From the NCBI RefSeq assembly GCF_029952955.1, contig NZ_JASATX010000007.1, positions 1-64,000 of the forward strand: a stretch of 64,000 nucleotides of DNA. Direction: 5' to 3'. A program made the translations under genes and the position numbers. This DNA is from Ruicaihuangia caeni. GTDB lineage: Bacteria; Actinomycetota; Actinomycetes; Actinomycetales; Microbacteriaceae. The notes below the pieces were generated by a model. The model was given only the letters and a program-made list of their open reading frames with translations, ran no database searches and was not told where the DNA came from. The first letter of the stretch is position 1; the number at the start of each line of letters is the position of its first letter. Shown here piece after piece: positions 61,680 to 64,000 of the stretch.

Positions 61680-62459
61680 ATGCGAGGAGCAGACACGGGC
61701 CACGCGGATTCAGCTGGCGTTCCCTGGGAGGGGCGGGAATTCCAGGCGAACCCGCACGCCAACGACGACGGTCGTGCGCCCCGAGAGCTCGAGGCGGCGC
61801 TGCGCGGGTTCCGAGAGGGCACTGCGGGGGCGGATGCTGTCGTCGACGCCGTGCGTTCCGTGCGCCTGCTCGTGCCGCTCGTGGCCGAGCTCGGCGAGGC
61901 GGGCGAGAACGAGCACGGTCAGCTCATCGACAAGAGCCAGGAGCTCTCCATCGTGACCGTGGCCGGCCCCGATGGGCGGAACGTCATGCCGGTGTTCAGC
62001 AGCGTCGACGCGATGCAGCACTGGAACGCCGCAGCCAGGCCGATCCCCGTCGATGGCCAGCGCGTCGCGCTCGCTGCCGCGTCAGAGCAGACCGACCTCG
62101 TGGTCATCGACCCGGGTTCCGAGCACGAGTTCGTCGTGCGCAGACCGGCACTCTGGGCGATCGCGCAGAGCACGGGCTGGCGTCCCGCCTACGACGACCC
62201 CGAAGTGATCGCCTGCTTCTCGGCATCCGTCGCCGATGAACCTGCCGTGCAGCGCGTCGAGATCTCGTCGGGTGACCCCGACCACCGACTGCAGGGCCCC
62301 GAGGTCATTGTGCGCCTCACTCTCGCGCCGGGTCTCGACCAGCAGGCGCTCTCTGCGGTGCTGTCGCGATTGCAGCAGCGCTGGGCCACCGAGACGGTCA
62401 TCGCAGAGCGGGTCGACTCGATGACGGTCAAGCTCGCCGCAGGACCGTCGCCCGCCTGA
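61680..62459 (+). CDS. SseB-family protein
   Basis: The 259-residue protein has an SseB-like N-terminal domain: LEAALRGFREGTAGADAVVDAVRSVRLLVPLVAE in outline, with cores RELEAALRGF and VRLLVPLVAE. SIVTVAGPDGRNVMPVFSSVDAM and a WAIAQSTGW segment follow. The C-terminal 90 residues form a separate alpha/beta part. SseB-like proteins commonly follow priA in the actinobacterial histidine cluster, as here, but their role is unknown. The ATG lacks a good ribosome binding site. Confidence 0.85.
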   Translation: MRGADTGHADSAGVPWEGREFQANPHANDDGRAPRELEAALRGFREGTAGADAVVDAVRSVRLLVPLVAELGEAGENEHGQLIDKSQELSIVTVAGPDGRNVMPVFSSVDAMQHWNAAARPIPVDGQRVALAAASEQTDLVVIDPGSEHEFVVRRPALWAIAQSTGWRPAYDDPEVIACFSASVADEPAVQRVEISSGDPDHRLQGPEVIVRLTLAPGLDQQALSAVLSRLQQRWATETVIAERVDSMTVKLAAGPSPA

Positions 62460-62531
62460 GACCCGTTCGGTCGAGGCGAGAGCGGCTCATGCGACCTGGC
62501 GCTCCACTGCACGGGCCGCCGCCCGCGCTCG

Positions 62532-62577
62532 GGTGGTGCGCCGGCGCTCATCGGTGGTGCGCCGGAGCGAGTAAACT
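62532..62577 (+). promoter_or_regulatory. Promoter of the ABC importer with direct repeats
   Basis: GGTGGTGCGCCGG occurs twice, at 62532-62544 and 62553-62565, 21 bp apart (two helical turns), directly upstream of a TAAACT -10 (62572-62577). The repeats occupy the -35 region, where a regulator could bind on one DNA face. The leader to the GTG is about 48 nt. Confidence 0.5.
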
Positions 62578-62625
62578 CTTGGGGGTTTCTGCGTCGGTTC
62601 TGCGGCGCGCCAAGGAAGGAACATC

Positions 62626-63642
62626 GTGTCTCTCGGTCTTGCATCCCGTCGCTTCGCACCGCGAATGGCGGCAGTCGCCGCGGTAGCCGCTGTCGGCCTC
62701 GCCCTCACCGGATGCGCTGCCGGCAGCACCGATTCGCAGCAGGGCGAAGAAACCGAGTCCACGGCGATCCGCATGGCGACGCAGCCCTGGATCGGCTACG
62801 GCCCGTGGGCGATCGCCGACGAGCAGGGGTACTTCGACGACCGCGGCCTCGACGTGACGCTCACGAGCTTCGACGGCGACGCCGAGGTGAACGCGGCGCT
62901 CGCCTCCGGTCAGGCCGACGTGGCCAATGTCGCGAGCCACACCGCCCTGCAGTTCGTCGAGAACGGTGTGGACGTCTCGATCATCCTGCTCATGGATGCC
63001 GCGACCACCGCCGACGCCATCATCGCGAGCGGCGACATCACCACCATCGCCGATCTGAAGGGTCAGAAGGTCGCGTACGAAGAGGGCGCGACCAGCGACC
63101 TGCTCCTGAACTACGCGCTCGCCGAGAACGGCATGAGCATCGACGACATCGAGCGGGTGCCAATGGGCGCGAGCGAAGCCGGTGCCGCGCTGATCGGCAA
63201 CCGTGTGCCGGTCGCGGTCACCTACGAGCCGTACATCACCGAGGCCCTCGCTCAGTCCGACTCGGTGCACGTGCTGTACACGGCCGCCGAGCGCGAGGGT
63301 CTCATCAGCGACGTGCTCGTCGTGCGCAACGATGTGCTCGAGCAGAAGCCGGAGGCGCTTCGCAGCTTGCTCGCCGCGTGGGACGACGCCATCGGCTTCT
63401 ACAACGACAACACCGACGAGGGCCGCGCCATCATCGCGACCGCGGTCGGTGCAGCACCTGAGGAGCTGACCACGGCGTTCGACGGCGTCGAGTTCTTCAC
63501 CCTCGACGACAACGCCGAACTGCTCGACGGCGCGTACCTCGACGAGGCGCTCCCGGCGATCATCGAGGCCGGCAAGGTCGCGAAGATCCTCGACGGCAGC
63601 GCGAAGCCCTCCGACGTCGTCGACTCAAGCCTGCTGAAGTAG
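62626..63642 (+). CDS. ABC transporter substrate-binding lipoprotein (NrtA/SsuA/TauA type)
   Basis: The 338-residue protein has a lipoprotein signal peptide (basic n-region, hydrophobic stretch, lipobox LTGC with C30) and a type II periplasmic-binding fold. It contains ATQPWIGYGPWAIADEQGYF, ASGQADVANVASHT, LKGQKVAYEEGATSDLLLNYAL (core: GQKVAYEEGATSD) and VTYEPYITEAL. This SsuA/TauA/NrtA-like group binds sulfonates, nitrate, taurine or thiamine precursors; the ligand cannot be decided. AAGGAAGGA precedes the GTG start. The permease gene begins 12 bp after the stop. Confidence 0.9.
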   Translation: MSLGLASRRFAPRMAAVAAVAAVGLALTGCAAGSTDSQQGEETESTAIRMATQPWIGYGPWAIADEQGYFDDRGLDVTLTSFDGDAEVNAALASGQADVANVASHTALQFVENGVDVSIILLMDAATTADAIIASGDITTIADLKGQKVAYEEGATSDLLLNYALAENGMSIDDIERVPMGASEAGAALIGNRVPVAVTYEPYITEALAQSDSVHVLYTAAEREGLISDVLVVRNDVLEQKPEALRSLLAAWDDAIGFYNDNTDEGRAIIATAVGAAPEELTTAFDGVEFFTLDDNAELLDGAYLDEALPAIIEAGKVAKILDGSAKPSDVVDSSLLK

Positions 63643-63653
63643 CGAAGCGCGCG

Positions 63654-64000
63654 GTGGCCTCCGAGACGCCCGTCGTCGCCTCCCCGGCGGCCGCTTCACC
63701 CCGTCGGCGCCCGCGCCGCGTGGGGGAGCGGCTGAGTCCGCGTCGGTACGCCGCGACCGCGGTCGCGACCTTCGTGGTGCTCATCGCCGTGTGGTGGGCG
63801 GCCACCGCGTTCGGACTCGTCGACCCGCTGTTCCTGCCCGGGCCGGATGCCGTCGTCGCGAAGCTCATCGCGCAAGCCCAGAACGGGCAGCTCTGGAGCG
63901 ATATCGCGGTCAGTGTCTACCGCATCTTCGTGGGCTTCCTGCTCGCGACGGTGATGGCCCTTCCGCTCGGCGTGCTTATGGGGGCCAACGCCCATGCCGA
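63654..64000 (+). CDS. ABC transporter permease, truncated by the window edge
   Basis: A GTG 12 bp after the substrate-binding gene opens a frame that runs to the end of the window, 115 codons plus two bases. It has a Pro/Arg-rich cytoplasmic start, a membrane helix (VATFVVLIAVWWAATAFG), then LVDPLFLPGPDAVVAKL and VYRIFVGFLLATVMALPLGVLMG (core: GFLLATVMALPLGVLMG), the TauC/SsuC-type permease pattern. It is incomplete only because the window ends. An ATPase gene would be expected next. Confidence 0.88.
   Translation, partial: MASETPVVASPAAASPRRRPRRVGERLSPRRYAATAVATFVVLIAVWWAATAFGLVDPLFLPGPDAVVAKLIAQAQNGQLWSDIAVSVYRIFVGFLLATVMALPLGVLMGANAHA

Overview
The window looks like 64 kb of core chromosome from a high-GC actinobacterium, most likely a member of the Microbacteriaceae. 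The evidence is the set of marker genes and their order: ftsK-pgsA-cinA-clgR-DUF3046-recA-recX-miaB-miaA-dapF-hflX-lexA, thyA-dfrA, rpsO and pnp, and hisC-hisB-hisH-priA. It also includes a DUF6328 gene, the paired CE1758/CE1759 flavin system, many GTG starts, and a very frequent GGATGCCG word. I see no rRNA, tRNA, CRISPR array, prophage or intact insertion sequence. Only the first ~130 bases carry palindromes that may be the edge of an insertion element.

Layout. 0.2-3.8 kb (minus): padR, an ABC1/UbiB-type kinase and a WS/DGAT-like acyltransferase form an operon. 4-11.7 kb (plus): rlmC, sbcD-sbcC, glutathione peroxidase and M18 aminopeptidase. 11.7-16 kb: aldo/keto reductase (minus), PiT phosphate transporter with a small membrane protein, and aspA. 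16-24.5 kb: small acidic protein, stand-alone LigD-type polymerase, DUF6328, PrsW protease, HelD-like ATPase, quinone oxidoreductase and two SDRs. 24.7-31.4 kb: rpsO, a baeRF protein (minus), CE1758/CE1759, dodecin (minus) and pnp behind a long structured leader. 31.6-36.5 kb: tetR, M16 peptidase, histidine phosphatase, GNAT, dapB and a TPR-like membrane protein. 36.6-42.4 kb: OsmC, thyA-dfrA, arsR-sulP (minus), DedA and dapA. 42.4-54.7 kb: RNase J, ftsK, pgsA, cinA, clgR, DUF3046, recA, recX, miaB, miaA and dapF. 54.8-62.5 kb: a methyltransferase (minus), hflX, lexA (minus) with a divergent LysM division inhibitor, hisCBH-priA and an SseB protein. 62.6-64 kb: a nitrate/sulfonate/taurine-type ABC importer that runs off the right edge.

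How the genes work together. DNA damage: a LexA box lies upstream of recA, and a second sits on the -10 of a strong promoter between lexA and the LysM gene, so recA-recX, lexA and division arrest form one SOS circuit. SbcCD and possibly the LigD polymerase add end processing. RNA: RNase J, PNPase, RlmC, MiaA/MiaB, HflX, HelD and the baeRF protein handle RNA turnover, modification and ribosome or polymerase rescue. Lysine and cell wall: dapA, dapB and dapF supply meso-diaminopimelate. Redox: glutathione peroxidase, OsmC, aldo/keto reductase, quinone oxidoreductase and the CE1758/CE1759 pair.

Two patterns run through the whole window. First, about twenty genes have a TAnnnT hexamer 6-9 nt (most often exactly 6) before the start codon, which implies leaderless or nearly leaderless mRNAs. 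Second, GGATGCCG and its complement CGGCATCC are roughly tenfold more frequent than base composition predicts, in several reading frames and between genes. No obviously new defence or metabolic system is present; the less ordinary signals are these two patterns, a structured RNA candidate at 54.7 kb, and several well-formed operators.
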